64,000 nt of DNA, from positions 1 to 64,000 of the forward strand of contig JAFGHR010000019.1 of NCBI GenBank assembly GCA_016930015.1, written 5' to 3'. The translations under genes were made by a program, and so were the position numbers. Of this stretch, positions 17,111 through 25,560 are shown one piece after another. The notes below the pieces were generated by a model, which was not told where the DNA came from, did not search any database, and was given only the letters and a program-made list of their open reading frames with translations. This DNA comes from Anaerolineae bacterium. Lineage in GTDB: Bacteria > Chloroflexota > Anaerolineae > Aggregatilineales > Aggregatilineaceae. How positions within the stretch are numbered: position 1 is the stretch's first letter; every line of letters starts with the position of its first letter.

Positions 17111-18326
17111 ACTCTGCGAATACTTGATTCCCCAGCAGGCGACCGCGTGACGTTAATCGTACCCGTTCATCAGCCGTGCGTTCTACCAACCCGGCGGCGA
17201 TCAACCGGTCGAGGATCGCGCCATAGACCTGCCAGAGATCATCACCAAAACGCGCCTTAAATACACCCGGTGATATCCCCTCCCGGATCAAACGCAGCCC
17301 CATAAACATCGTATCGGCCATCACCTGCCGCCCGTCGAGGTGTTCGGACCAGGCGACCGCGTCCGACAAGGGGAACGGGCACGGCCCGGTTTGCGCCTGA
17401 ATACGCCTGATATAATCCGCGGGGTGCAGCACATTGGCATAACGTACCGCACTGGTGCCGGAAAAAACAGCGTGGCCGTGAGCGCCCGCGCCAAAGCCAA
17501 GATAGGACGTGTTGCGCCAATAGCGCAGATTGTGCTGGCAGGCAAAATCGGGCCGCGCCCAATTGCTGATCTCGTACTGCTCAAACCCGGCCTGGGCCAG
17601 GCGTTCGGACGCCCACTCGTACATATCCGCCGCCAGGTCAGGATCAGGTGAAGGAAACCGCCCATCCGCGATCCAACCGTGCAGCGGTGTGCCATCTTCC
17701 ACGCCCAACGCATACAGCGACAGGTGATCGGGCCGCATGTCAAGCGCCGTGTCCAGGCTGATACGCCAGTCATCCAGGGTTTGCAGCGGAATACCGTAGA
17801 TCAGGTCCAGGCTGATATTTTCGAAACCGGCATCACGCGCCGCCTCGACAGCCAACCTGACATCGCCCAATTGGTGCGTGCGCTCAAACAAGTTCAATTC
17901 ACGCGCGTGTGCGGACTGCATGCCGATACTCAACCGGTTGACACCATACTGCCTCAGGCTGTACAAATAGGAACGGCTGATCGTTCCCGGATTCGCTTCG
18001 AGCGATATTTCAGCATCTCCGGCTAACTCAAAGGACTGGCGACAGCTATCCAGAACCACGTTAAGATCATTCGCCGGAATCAGGCTGGGCGTGCCGCCGC
18101 CGAAAAAGAGCGTGGTAACCTCAACCGTGGCCGAAACACCGACTAAACGCACCTCGGTTGCGAGAGCGTGCATGTAGTGAGGAATCAGGCTATCCTGACC
18201 GGTGTACGTATTGAAGTCGCAGTAGGAACAGCGCGTCCGGCAGAATGGAATATGAAAATAACATGCGGTGTCTGGCACGCGTTCAGATAGGGGGGTGTGG
18301 TTGGGTTTAGTGGTCTGGCATGGCAT
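17103..18326 (-). CDS. hemW: HemW-like radical SAM protein (heme chaperone family)
   Basis: The 407-aa protein has the radical SAM cluster motif in 'CYFHIPFCRTRCSYCDF' (C-x3-C-x2-C). It lacks the extra Cys of true coproporphyrinogen dehydrogenase HemN, which favours HemW, a heme-trafficking protein. Other family segments are 'TLFFGGGTPSLIP', 'EANPGTI', 'GVNRLSIGMQSAHARELNLF' and 'LDLIYGIPLQTLDDW'. A HemN C-terminal domain follows. Family proteins insert heme into respiratory enzymes rather than oxidise coproporphyrinogen. It is divergent from the kinase gene, with a palindromic promoter region between. Confidence 0.9.
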   Translation of the reverse strand: MPCQTTKPNHTPLSERVPDTACYFHIPFCRTRCSYCDFNTYTGQDSLIPHYMHALATEVRLVGVSATVEVTTLFFGGGTPSLIPANDLNVVLDSCRQSFELAGDAEISLEANPGTISRSYLYSLRQYGVNRLSIGMQSAHARELNLFERTHQLGDVRLAVEAARDAGFENISLDLIYGIPLQTLDDWRISLDTALDMRPDHLSLYALGVEDGTPLHGWIADGRFPSPDPDLAADMYEWASERLAQAGFEQYEISNWARPDFACQHNLRYWRNTSYLGFGAGAHGHAVFSGTSAVRYANVLHPADYIRRIQAQTGPCPFPLSDAVAWSEHLDGRQVMADTMFMGLRLIREGISPGVFKARFGDDLWQVYGAILDRLIAAGLVERTADERVRLTSRGRLLGNQVFAEFV

Positions 18327-18340
18327 GTGTGATCGACCCT

Positions 18341-18384
18341 GGTTCTCGTTAACGATTGCGAGAACCCTAGTGCGACACTATAAT
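18341..18384 (+). promoter_or_regulatory. Promoter of the signalling island with overlapping inverted repeat
   Basis: TTGCGA (18356-18361) and TATAAT (18379-18384) are exactly 17 nt apart, near the sigma-70 consensus. An inverted repeat, GGTTCTCG (18341-18348) and CGAGAACC (18359-18366), overlaps the -35. A bound regulator there would block RNA polymerase. The site lies in the divergent space between hemW and the kinase gene. Confidence 0.65.
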
Positions 18385-18463
18385 AACTACAAACCGGGTT
18401 GCTATCCATAGCATATTACATCTCACACGTGATCCATCACGATCTAACCAAAGGTTGTGCCCA

Positions 18464-20374
18464 ATGGTTGATACGCAGAAATTCGCTAAAAACTTGCCCG
18501 AACAACCGATGGGAGAGGGCGCACTTCAGCCAGGCTCTGTTCTGCAAGGGCGCTACCGTATTACGGGCGTCATCGGCGTCGGCGGGATGGGGTCTGTTTA
18601 CCAGGCCCGCGACCTGCGCTTTCCCAACGTAACCCGCCATGTGGCCGTTAAGGAAATGCTCAACCTAACATCCGACCAGAGCGTACGCGAATTGACGCTG
18701 CGAACGTTCGAACGCGAGTCGGATATGCTGGCATCACTCAGCCATCCAGCAGTTCCGGAAATCTACGACTACTTCTCAAACAAAGACCGCGCCTACCTGG
18801 TGATGGAATATATCAATGGGCGCGATTTAGAAGCGATCATCAACTCGATCACGGAGTTTTTGCCGATCGAAACCGTGCTGCAATGGGCGCTTGAACTCTG
18901 TGACGTGTTGGGGTACCTGCATCTTCATGAACCTGAGCCCATCGTTTTCCGCGATGTCAAACCGTCAAATATCATGATCGACCAGCATGGCCGCCTGCGA
19001 CTGGTTGACTTCGGCATCGCCAAAACTTTCCAGGTGGGCCAAAAAGGAACCATGATCGGCACCGAAGGTTATTCGGCACCGGAGCAATATCGCGGTGAAG
19101 CCAGCCCGGCCAGTGATGTCTACGGGGTAGGAGCCACGATTCACCACCTCCTGACCCGCCGTGATCCACGCCTGGAACCCCCGTTTACATTCGCTGAACG
19201 CCCGATCCGCGATACAAACTCGGCGGTTTCGGCTGAATTGGACGCCACCATTATGAAAGCGCTGGCGTTTGAAGTTAACGAACGTTTTCCCAACGCGGCC
19301 CTGATGAAAGAAGCGCTCGAAAAACTCACCAAGCCGTCCTTTGTCGGTTTCAGCCGTCCATCCGAGGAAGTCGCAGACGATCTGGGTGAATGGGGCGCGC
19401 TCGAAGAAAATGAAGCCCGCATTATCTGGCGTTTTCAGTGTGAAGACGAAGTGCGTTCATCACCCGTGGTCCACCGGGGTGTTTTATACGTTGGTGCCTA
19501 CGACAACAACCTGTACGCGATCAGCATTAGCGATGGGTCGTTCAAATGGAAGTATCCCACCGAGGAAGGTATTTCCTCATCTCCGGCGATTGCAGAAACG
19601 GAAAACCTGGTGCTTTTTGGCTCACTGGACCACCTGCTATATGCGGTTGATTCACGCGTGGGACAAATCGCCTGGACTGTTCCAACCCAGGGTTCTGTTC
19701 AGTCATCACCTGCGATTGCGCATGGCCATGTCTTTTTTGGCAGCGACGATGGGAATCTTTACGCCGTGCGCCTGTCGACCGGGCGTGTACAATGGAAATG
19801 GGCAGGCGGTGCGCCCATTCGCTCGCGCCCCCTGGTGACAGGTGAAAACATCGTCATTGGCATGGAGTCCGGTGATGTTGTCGGCCTGGACTTGTCGGGC
19901 CAGATGATCTGGCGCTTTAAAGCCAAACGCGCGGTGACGTCATCACCGGTTGAACACGATGGGTTGGTTTTTTTTGGGTCGATGGATTGGCATGTCTACG
20001 CACTCGACATCACGCGGGGCTGGAAAGTCTGGTCCTATCGCACCAATAAACCCGTCATTTCTTCGCCCGCCATCGGCGAAGGCAAGCTTTTTGTCGGCTC
20101 AGTTGATGGGTCATTACATGCCCTCGATGCATCCAGCGGGAAAGAACGCTGGCACTTTGATACCGAAGGCCAGATCACATCTTCCCCCGCCTACGCTGAC
20201 GGGGCGGTGTATTTCGGCGGCATTGACGGAAAAGTATACAGCGTTGAAGTCAAAAACGGTCGCGCACGGTGGCAGTTCGAGACAAAAAGCCCAGTTCCTT
20301 CGTCGCCTGCTGTTCACGACGGGGTTGTATACATTGGTTCTATGGATCATTATATCTATGCCCTAAAGGCGTAA
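18464..20374 (+). CDS. Serine/threonine protein kinase with PQQ-type beta-propeller
   Basis: Residues about 25-300 form a Hanks-type kinase: glycine loop GVGGMGSVY, Lys63 in VAVKEM, catalytic loop FRDVKPSN with Asp164, and DFG at 182-184. The usual HRD reads FRD. An acidic linker leads to seven or eight repeats of about 40 residues (328-636), each like 'SSPAIAETENLVLFGSLDHL' or 'VYFGGIDGKVYSVEVKNG', typical of PQQ/YVTN-like propellers. No membrane segment separates the halves, so the propeller appears cytoplasmic, unlike most PQQ propellers. The ATG at 18464 follows AAAGG. It is first in a co-directional row with PP2C, VWA and FHA genes, and is probably the phosphate writer of that module. 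Confidence 0.92.
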   Translation: MVDTQKFAKNLPEQPMGEGALQPGSVLQGRYRITGVIGVGGMGSVYQARDLRFPNVTRHVAVKEMLNLTSDQSVRELTLRTFERESDMLASLSHPAVPEIYDYFSNKDRAYLVMEYINGRDLEAIINSITEFLPIETVLQWALELCDVLGYLHLHEPEPIVFRDVKPSNIMIDQHGRLRLVDFGIAKTFQVGQKGTMIGTEGYSAPEQYRGEASPASDVYGVGATIHHLLTRRDPRLEPPFTFAERPIRDTNSAVSAELDATIMKALAFEVNERFPNAALMKEALEKLTKPSFVGFSRPSEEVADDLGEWGALEENEARIIWRFQCEDEVRSSPVVHRGVLYVGAYDNNLYAISISDGSFKWKYPTEEGISSSPAIAETENLVLFGSLDHLLYAVDSRVGQIAWTVPTQGSVQSSPAIAHGHVFFGSDDGNLYAVRLSTGRVQWKWAGGAPIRSRPLVTGENIVIGMESGDVVGLDLSGQMIWRFKAKRAVTSSPVEHDGLVFFGSMDWHVYALDITRGWKVWSYRTNKPVISSPAIGEGKLFVGSVDGSLHALDASSGKERWHFDTEGQITSSPAYADGAVYFGGIDGKVYSVEVKNGRARWQFETKSPVPSSPAVHDGVVYIGSMDHYIYALKA

Positions 20375-20393
20375 TCTGCCGGAGAAACTACTT

Positions 20394-21449
20394 ATGGATT
20401 TTCTACGCCGTATACTGGGTTGGTCTACCGGTTCGGAAACAACTCCGCCCAAAGATGACATCATCATAACCCAGGGCGATACCGAGCCAGCCAGCCCACC
20501 AGAACCGATCATCGAAACACCGGCCAACGCTCAACCACCGGCTGAGGCATCTACAACCTTGGCTCAGGCAGGCGAAGAGGAGGTCAGCTTAGACAAAGCA
20601 CAAACGGCGCCCATCATGACGCCGGTCGCTGGAACGCGCCAACTGCCTCCCCTCGAAACAGTGGTTCCCAGACCCGGCCAACGCCTCACGTTTGGCCAGT
20701 TGAGTGATATCGGCATGGTACGAGGGAATAACCAGGATGCTGTATTTAGCATCATATCATCCAGCATCAGCAGCGATGATCTACCCGATTTTGGCCTGTT
20801 TATTGTGGCGGATGGCATGGGTGGACATCACGACGGAGAAAAAGCATCGGCTATCACCGTGCGCACCATTGCCAATTATGTCACGGGTAATATCTTTCAT
20901 GCCCTGACACAGAAACAAATGGACGACGAAGACCGTCCGACCATCACTGATGTGTTGCTGTCAGCGGTGCAAAAAGCCAATGAAGCCGTCACCGACCTGA
21001 TCCCCGAAGGCGGTACAACCGTCACCACCACCGTCATTATGGGCGACCGGGCCTATATCGCCCATGTGGGAGACAGCCGCGCTTACCTGATTAACGACGA
21101 AGGCATCGAGCAGATCACGCGCGATCACTCGTTGGTGCAGCGGCTGATCGAACTCGACCAACTCACACCGGAAGAAGCAGCCGAGCACCCCCAGCGTAAC
21201 GTGCTCTATCGTGCCATTGGGCAAAATGACAACCTGGACGTAGACGCGATCACACGCCGCCTGCTCCCCCGCTCATGCCTGCTGCTGTGCAGTGATGGCT
21301 TGTGGAACCTTATACCCGAAGATGTCATTCGTAACGTCGTTTCAAAACACGACAATCCACAACACGCATGCCATGAACTGGTCGATATGGCCAATGACCG
21401 CGGCGGACCCGACAACATCACGGTCATCATTGTCGAAATACCGGGTTAG
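20394..21449 (+). CDS. PP2C-family serine/threonine phosphatase with disordered N-terminal tail
   Basis: The 351-aa protein has about 95 low-complexity N-terminal residues rich in Pro, Glu and Ala, then a complete PP2C domain. The metal-binding motifs are 'SDIGMVRGNNQDAVF', 'IVADGMGGHHDGEKAS', 'AHVGDSRAYLI', 'LLLCSDGLWNLI' and 'GGPDNITVIIVE'. It should remove phosphates from Ser/Thr, most likely those placed by the kinase 20 bp upstream. GGAG lies upstream of the ATG. The tail contains several Thr (TTLAQAG, TAPIMTPV) and might itself be a kinase target; that is inference. Confidence 0.93.
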   Translation: MDFLRRILGWSTGSETTPPKDDIIITQGDTEPASPPEPIIETPANAQPPAEASTTLAQAGEEEVSLDKAQTAPIMTPVAGTRQLPPLETVVPRPGQRLTFGQLSDIGMVRGNNQDAVFSIISSSISSDDLPDFGLFIVADGMGGHHDGEKASAITVRTIANYVTGNIFHALTQKQMDDEDRPTITDVLLSAVQKANEAVTDLIPEGGTTVTTTVIMGDRAYIAHVGDSRAYLINDEGIEQITRDHSLVQRLIELDQLTPEEAAEHPQRNVLYRAIGQNDNLDVDAITRRLLPRSCLLLCSDGLWNLIPEDVIRNVVSKHDNPQHACHELVDMANDRGGPDNITVIIVEIPG

Positions 21450-21482
21450 CCGTTTTCCGGAGCGGCAACTTAAAGGCTCTTT

Positions 21483-22970
21483 ATGGACACACCGCGAAAC
21501 CTGTACGCAATCCTGGGAATACCGCCTGAGGCCACACAGAGCGATATACGCGAAGCCTATCGCGTGGCGGCCAGACGCTTCCATCCTGATGCAAACGACC
21601 ACGAAGGCGCCGATATCCTGTTCCGTGATATTGCGACCGCCTACGAAATCCTGGGTGATTCCAAGCAGCGGATGGATTACGACATTGCCCGTGCTAAGTT
21701 CAAAGATGAGCCGAATTATTTCACGCTGCGTGTGACCCCAAGCAAACGCGTACTGAATACACTCGACGAACCCCAGGTGATGTACTTACTGCTAGAGATT
21801 GTTCCCTTGCGCCAGGGGCACAAGAAAGAACGCCACGATGCACGTGTCAACCTGACTCTGGTGTTGGATCGCAGCACATCGATGAAAGGCCCGCGCCTCG
21901 ACAAGGTCAAGATCGCGGCCCACCAGATCATCGACCAACTCGCACCAGAGGATGTCCTGTCGATTGTGAGTTTCAGTGACCGCGCCGACGTGCTCATTCC
22001 AGCCTCCGCCGTGACCAACAAACTTGAGTTTCGCTCTATGGTAAACATGATGCGAGCGGATGGCGGAACCGAGATTTTTCATGGCCTCGCCGCTGGCGTC
22101 GAGCAGTGTCGCCGTTACCTCGGCCCCAAAATGGTCAACCATGTCATTCTGCTCACTGATGGGCGCACATTTGGCGACGAAGAGCAGTGTCTCCAACTGG
22201 CCGATGAAACCGCCGATATGGGGATCAGCATCAGTGCCATGGGGATTGGCGAAGAATGGAACGATGCGTTCCTGGATGCCCTGGCGTCACGAACGGGTGG
22301 AACATCAACCTACATTAATTCGCCATCAGCCGTTGTCCGCTTCCTGAATGACCGCGTGCGCAGTTTGGGTGATACTTTTGCCGAACGTTTGAGTTTGGCG
22401 ATCGCGCCTGATGCGGATGTCATGATGGAGTCAACGTTTAAGCTGCATCCAAGCCCGCAGCCGATCAGTGTACGTCCTCAACCCATCCCGATTGGCTCAC
22501 TCGAATACAACCGGCCTGTCTCGGTCCTGCTTCAACTTCAAATGCCGTCCAGCACGTCGCCGGGTTTCCGAACGGTTGCCCGCCTGGATGTTACCGGTGA
22601 TATCCTGATGGCTGACCGTATGGGATATAAAGTGTTGAGCGATATTTCGGTCGAGATCAGTGATAATCCGCCACCAGAAGAACCACCTATCGCCATTCTG
22701 GATGCCCTGGGTAAGCTGACGTTGTACCGCATGCAACAAAGAGCCGAAGAGTCTATTGAAAAAGGGAATGTGGCCGAAGCCACACGCCGCCTTGAGAATC
22801 TGGCTACCCGCCTGCTCGCCGCCGGGGAAGACGACCTGGCCCATATGGCTGCCGCTGAAGCGCGGCGTGTCGCCAACACCAACATGTTGTCTGAGGAAGG
22901 GCGCAAAACACTCAAATTTGGCACTCGCATGTTGCTCGCTTTACCCGAATCGACGGAAGGTGAGACATGA
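21483..22970 (+). CDS. J-domain plus von Willebrand factor A domain protein
   Basis: Residues 5-70 are a DnaJ J-domain with the HPD motif at 34-36 (RRFHPDAND). Residues about 120-300 are a VWA domain with a complete MIDAS: DRSTS at 129-133, Thr196 in GGTEI and Asp226 in LLTDGRT. Residues beyond 300 form a beta-rich segment and a helical C-terminus ('LEDLATRLLAAGEDDLAHM'-like repeats). J-domains recruit Hsp70; VWA domains bind partners through metal. The fusion suggests Hsp70-linked assembly of a complex in the signalling island. The gene's stop overlaps the FHA start by 4 bp, so stoichiometric co-translation is likely. Confidence 0.9.
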   Translation: MDTPRNLYAILGIPPEATQSDIREAYRVAARRFHPDANDHEGADILFRDIATAYEILGDSKQRMDYDIARAKFKDEPNYFTLRVTPSKRVLNTLDEPQVMYLLLEIVPLRQGHKKERHDARVNLTLVLDRSTSMKGPRLDKVKIAAHQIIDQLAPEDVLSIVSFSDRADVLIPASAVTNKLEFRSMVNMMRADGGTEIFHGLAAGVEQCRRYLGPKMVNHVILLTDGRTFGDEEQCLQLADETADMGISISAMGIGEEWNDAFLDALASRTGGTSTYINSPSAVVRFLNDRVRSLGDTFAERLSLAIAPDADVMMESTFKLHPSPQPISVRPQPIPIGSLEYNRPVSVLLQLQMPSSTSPGFRTVARLDVTGDILMADRMGYKVLSDISVEISDNPPPEEPPIAILDALGKLTLYRMQQRAEESIEKGNVAEATRRLENLATRLLAAGEDDLAHMAAAEARRVANTNMLSEEGRKTLKFGTRMLLALPESTEGET

Positions 22971-23464
22971 AACCGTGCCCCTATTGTGGAAACAATAATA
23001 TGGAAGGCGTGCTTTTCTGCGACGAATGTGGCCAGCCACTGGTGGGTAGAAGCGGGCAGACAACCAGCCAACTTGTCCAACAGCAGACCCACAGTCTTCG
23101 CGGGCGTGCCACATGGGGGACCGCACGATTTGATCTGGCATCATCGATCGTGATTCACGTTCGTGATCACCTGGAACCGATCAGCCTTGTTCCGAAGCAA
23201 GAAATGCTTATAGGTCGAACTGACACCCAATCGGATTTTACCCCTGATCTTGACATGACCCCATATGGGGCAGCGGAGTATGGTGTTTCACGCCAACATG
23301 CCATCATCAAACGGGGTGAAGACACACTCACATTGACCGATCTCGGCAGCACAAACGGCACCCACCTGAATGGCCAGCGGCTGATTCCACGCCAGCCACG
23401 TGTTCTCCGTGATGGCGATGAAATCCGGTTAGGCCGGCTCGTTTTTCACATCTTCTTTAAGTGA
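22967..23464 (+). CDS. Zinc-ribbon plus FHA domain protein
   Basis: The 165-aa protein starts with a short zinc ribbon (Cys4, Cys7, Cys18, Cys21: CPYC...CDEC). After a linker, residues about 60-165 form a FHA domain with the key residues in 'LIGRTDTQ', 'GVSRQHAII' and 'DLGSTNGTHLNGQ'. FHA domains bind phosphothreonine, so this is the natural reader of the adjacent kinase's marks. It overlaps the J/VWA gene by 4 bp, which makes a physical complex plausible. It lacks any output domain, so it probably acts as an adaptor. Confidence 0.93.
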   Translation: MKPCPYCGNNNMEGVLFCDECGQPLVGRSGQTTSQLVQQQTHSLRGRATWGTARFDLASSIVIHVRDHLEPISLVPKQEMLIGRTDTQSDFTPDLDMTPYGAAEYGVSRQHAIIKRGEDTLTLTDLGSTNGTHLNGQRLIPRQPRVLRDGDEIRLGRLVFHIFFK

Positions 23465-23499
23465 TTCTATGGTCTTCCACACCATAAGGCGGTTACGTC

Positions 23500-23739
23500 A
23501 TGCACACACTTATCATCCATATCTCGAACGAAGACGCCATCATGGCCGAAGTTGAACAACTGCCGGCCCCTACTGACCAAACGCTTATTTGTATCAACCC
23601 CCGCCGGCGTGATGGTAAGGACCTGCATTATGTGCAAGCCGAAGTAAATTCGATCATCCTGCCCTGGTGGCGCATTAACTTTGTGGAAATCATGCCAACC
23701 GGTGATGAAGAAGAAATCGTCGCCTTCTACCGCGACTGA
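23500..23739 (+). CDS. Hypothetical protein, 79 aa, in the signalling operon
   Basis: The small soluble protein has alternating hydrophobic strands: 'HTLIIHISNEDAIMAEVEQL', 'TLICINPRRRDGKDLHYV' and 'IILPWWRINFVEIMP', and an acidic end 'GDEEEIVAFYRD'. No family is recognised; the pattern suggests a small alpha/beta fold. It lies 35 nt after the FHA gene and 23 nt before the response regulator, in the same direction, so co-expression is likely. Confidence 0.7.
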   Translation: MHTLIIHISNEDAIMAEVEQLPAPTDQTLICINPRRRDGKDLHYVQAEVNSIILPWWRINFVEIMPTGDEEEIVAFYRD

Positions 23740-23762
23740 CGCACAATCGGAGATAGTCTGTT

Positions 23763-24509
23763 ATGGCAGGTAAACCACCGCGTCCCATCCCACGCGATGC
23801 CAAACGTATTCTCGTTGTGGATGATGAACCGCGCATGATTGGCTTTATCCGCTTGAACCTGGAGTTGGAAGGGTATCAGGTTCTTGAAGCACATACCGGC
23901 CTGGAAGCGCTGGAAAGTATCCGGACGCAACTTCCTGATCTCGTGCTGCTGGATGTCATGATGCCCCAGTTGGACGGCTTCGAAACGCTCCGCATGCTGC
24001 GCGAATTTTCCAGCATCCCCGTCATTATGCTGACGGCCAAAGGTGAAGAAGACGACAAGGTCTATGGGCTGGAACTGGGCGCAGATGACTATGTAACCAA
24101 ACCATTTGGCTCACGTGAGCTGTCAAGTCGCGTGCGTGCTGTCTTACGACGTGCAGAAATGCCCAGCGCATCACCTGAACAAGCTATTCTGCACATTGAT
24201 GACCGGCTGCAAGTTGACTTTAACCGGCGTGAAGTGATCGTTGACGGCGAACATATCAAGCTGCGCCCAACCGAATACCGGCTGCTCTACCATTTGATTG
24301 AAAACGCAGGCTGGACAGTGCCACACGAGCAACTGCTGGCCAAAGTGTGGGGCTACGAATACCGGGATGAGACCCACTACGTGCGGTTATACGTGAACTA
24401 TTTGCGCGAAAAAATCGAGGAGGATCCGTCAGCTCCCAAATATATCCTCACCGAACGCGGGGTTGGTTATCGTTTCTTTGATTTTAAAAACGAGATAGAC
24501 CCGTCGTAA
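23763..24509 (+). CDS. OmpR/PhoB-family response regulator
   Basis: The 248-aa protein has a receiver domain (residues about 13-125) with the acidic pocket VVDDEP, phospho-acceptor Asp64 (LLDVMMP) and Lys113 (VTKPF). Residues about 150-245 form a winged helix of the OmpR type, with '[17 protein letters not shown]', '[20 protein letters not shown]' and '[11 protein letters not shown]'. It should bind direct-repeat DNA when phosphorylated. No histidine kinase gene is next to it; the partner may be elsewhere, or the Ser/Thr kinase upstream may act on it. That link is inference from position. Confidence 0.93.
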   Translation: MAGKPPRPIPRDAKRILVVDDEPRMIGFIRLNLELEGYQVLEAHTGLEALESIRTQLPDLVLLDVMMPQLDGFETLRMLREFSSIPVIMLTAKGEEDDKVYGLELGADDYVTKPFGSRELSSRVRAVLRRAEMPSASPEQAILHIDDRLQVDFNRREVIVDGEHIKLRPTEYRLLYHLIENAGWTVPHEQLLAKVWGYEYRDETHYVRLYVNYLREKIEEDPSAPKYILTERGVGYRFFDFKNEIDPS

Positions 24510-24600
24510 ATGTTTGCAAAAATGCTTCATGCCACGGCACGTTATCACGACCATCCATCAACACGGTTGTCGCGGCGGGTCCCTCTTTAAGGAGGTGTTT

Positions 24601-25131
24601 GTGTCCAATCTGTATAAAATTATCGTCACTGGCCCGTTTAACTCTGGCAAGACCGCGTTCATCAGCACGATCTCTGACATTGCAGTCGTCACCACCGAAC
24701 GAAAAATCACCACCGAGGATCGTGGGATCAAAGCCGAAACCACGGTAGCCATGGACTATGGCCGTGTTGAACTCGATGGTAAAGTGCTGCACTTAAACGG
24801 CACCCCTGGCCAGGCTCGTTTTGATTTTATGTGGGAAATCCTGGCCAATGAGATGAACGGTTTCATCGTGCTGGTTGACAGCACCGATCCGCCATCCTTC
24901 CCCGAAGCCGCCGACCTCATCCGGCTGTTTTCGGGTTTCCACGACGCACCCTACCTGGTTGCGGCTAACAAAACCGATCTGCCGGGTGCGGTCAGTTTGA
25001 GCGAACTGAGACGGGGAATCGATCCGGGTGCTGATGTAACCGTCATGCCGTGCGTCGCGATTCAAAAATCCAGCGTGCGGCAGGTGTTATTGCAGGTCAT
25101 TGAACTGATTGACAAAAGGCGCAGCGTGTGA
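24601..25131 (+). CDS. Ras-like small GTPase (CvnD/MglA-like)
   Basis: The start is a GTG 5 nt after a strong GGAGG (24591-24595); another in-frame GTG lies at 24595. The 176-aa protein has G1 'GPFNSGKT', a G3 region 'LNGTPGQARFDFMW' resembling the FGTPGQ-RF-FMW of actinobacterial CvnD GTPases, and G4 'ANKTD'. Such GTPases pair with Roadblock/LC7 proteins, which act as their regulators; one Roadblock gene lies about 3 kb away on the other strand. It closes the co-directional signalling run and is followed by a repeated element. A polarity or signalling switch role is inferred. Confidence 0.88.
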   Translation: MSNLYKIIVTGPFNSGKTAFISTISDIAVVTTERKITTEDRGIKAETTVAMDYGRVELDGKVLHLNGTPGQARFDFMWEILANEMNGFIVLVDSTDPPSFPEAADLIRLFSGFHDAPYLVAANKTDLPGAVSLSELRRGIDPGADVTVMPCVAIQKSSVRQVLLQVIELIDKRRSV

Positions 25132-25225
25132 CGGCGCCACCCTGTCACTGCTCAGCAGGCGTGCTGACTATTTCCCCGAAAAAGCAGGCCGGACACTCAC
25201 GCGGCGTCTGGCCCATTTTTTATCT

Positions 25226-25301
25226 GGCTACGTCATAAAAACAAGTGCCCGATCCCCGGCAAGGACAAACAATCAGGAGATTTATTTTCCTGGTTCAGCC
25301 T
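25226..25301. repeat. Copy 1 of a two-copy intergenic repeat
   Basis: The 76-bp segment begins GGCTACG and ends GGTTCAGCCT. It matches the segment at 63376-63493: the first 33 bases differ at about five positions plus one gap, and the last 26 bases (25276-25301) are identical. The ends GGCT and AGCC form a short inverted repeat. It sits between two convergent genes and has a shorter middle than copy 2. Confidence 0.75.
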
Positions 25302-25556
25302 CTATACGTCCGGCCCTGCTTCCGGTGCACCAGAGTCGTTTGCATCCCCGTCATTCATAACCATGTCGGCAAGCGCATCGAGCGCAATCCGGGCCGATAA
25401 ACGCTGCTGGTCGTGCCAGCCATCTTCCGACACCATCCGCTGTAAATGTGCGCTCACAGCCTGCTGTTCGTCAGCCGGTAGACTGCGCCACAACGCACAA
25501 ATGGCCGCTGGCTCGCGACCGAGCATGATCCCCCAGAATTCTTCCAGGCTGTCCAT
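25302..25556 (-). CDS. Hypothetical protein, 84 aa
   Basis: The small helical protein starts MDSLEEFWGIMLGREPAAIC and ends in an acidic tail (NDGDANDSGAPEAGPDV). The ATG at 25556 comes 4 nt after the adenosine deaminase stop, so translational coupling is likely; an ATG at 25574 would add six residues and overlap the deaminase gene. No family is recognised. The stop lies immediately beside the repeated element at 25226. Confidence 0.65.
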   Translation of the reverse strand: MDSLEEFWGIMLGREPAAICALWRSLPADEQQAVSAHLQRMVSEDGWHDQQRLSARIALDALADMVMNDGDANDSGAPEAGPDV

Positions 25557-25560
25557 TCGT

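Noticed and set aside
17103-18326. Naming this gene hemN (oxygen-independent coproporphyrinogen oxidase)
   Set aside because: The fourth cysteine typical of true HemN after C-x3-C-x2-C is absent (CSYCDF), which fits HemW.
18455-18463. TTG start three codons upstream for the kinase gene
   Set aside because: The ATG at 18464 has AAAGG at proper spacing; the TTG would overlap that site.
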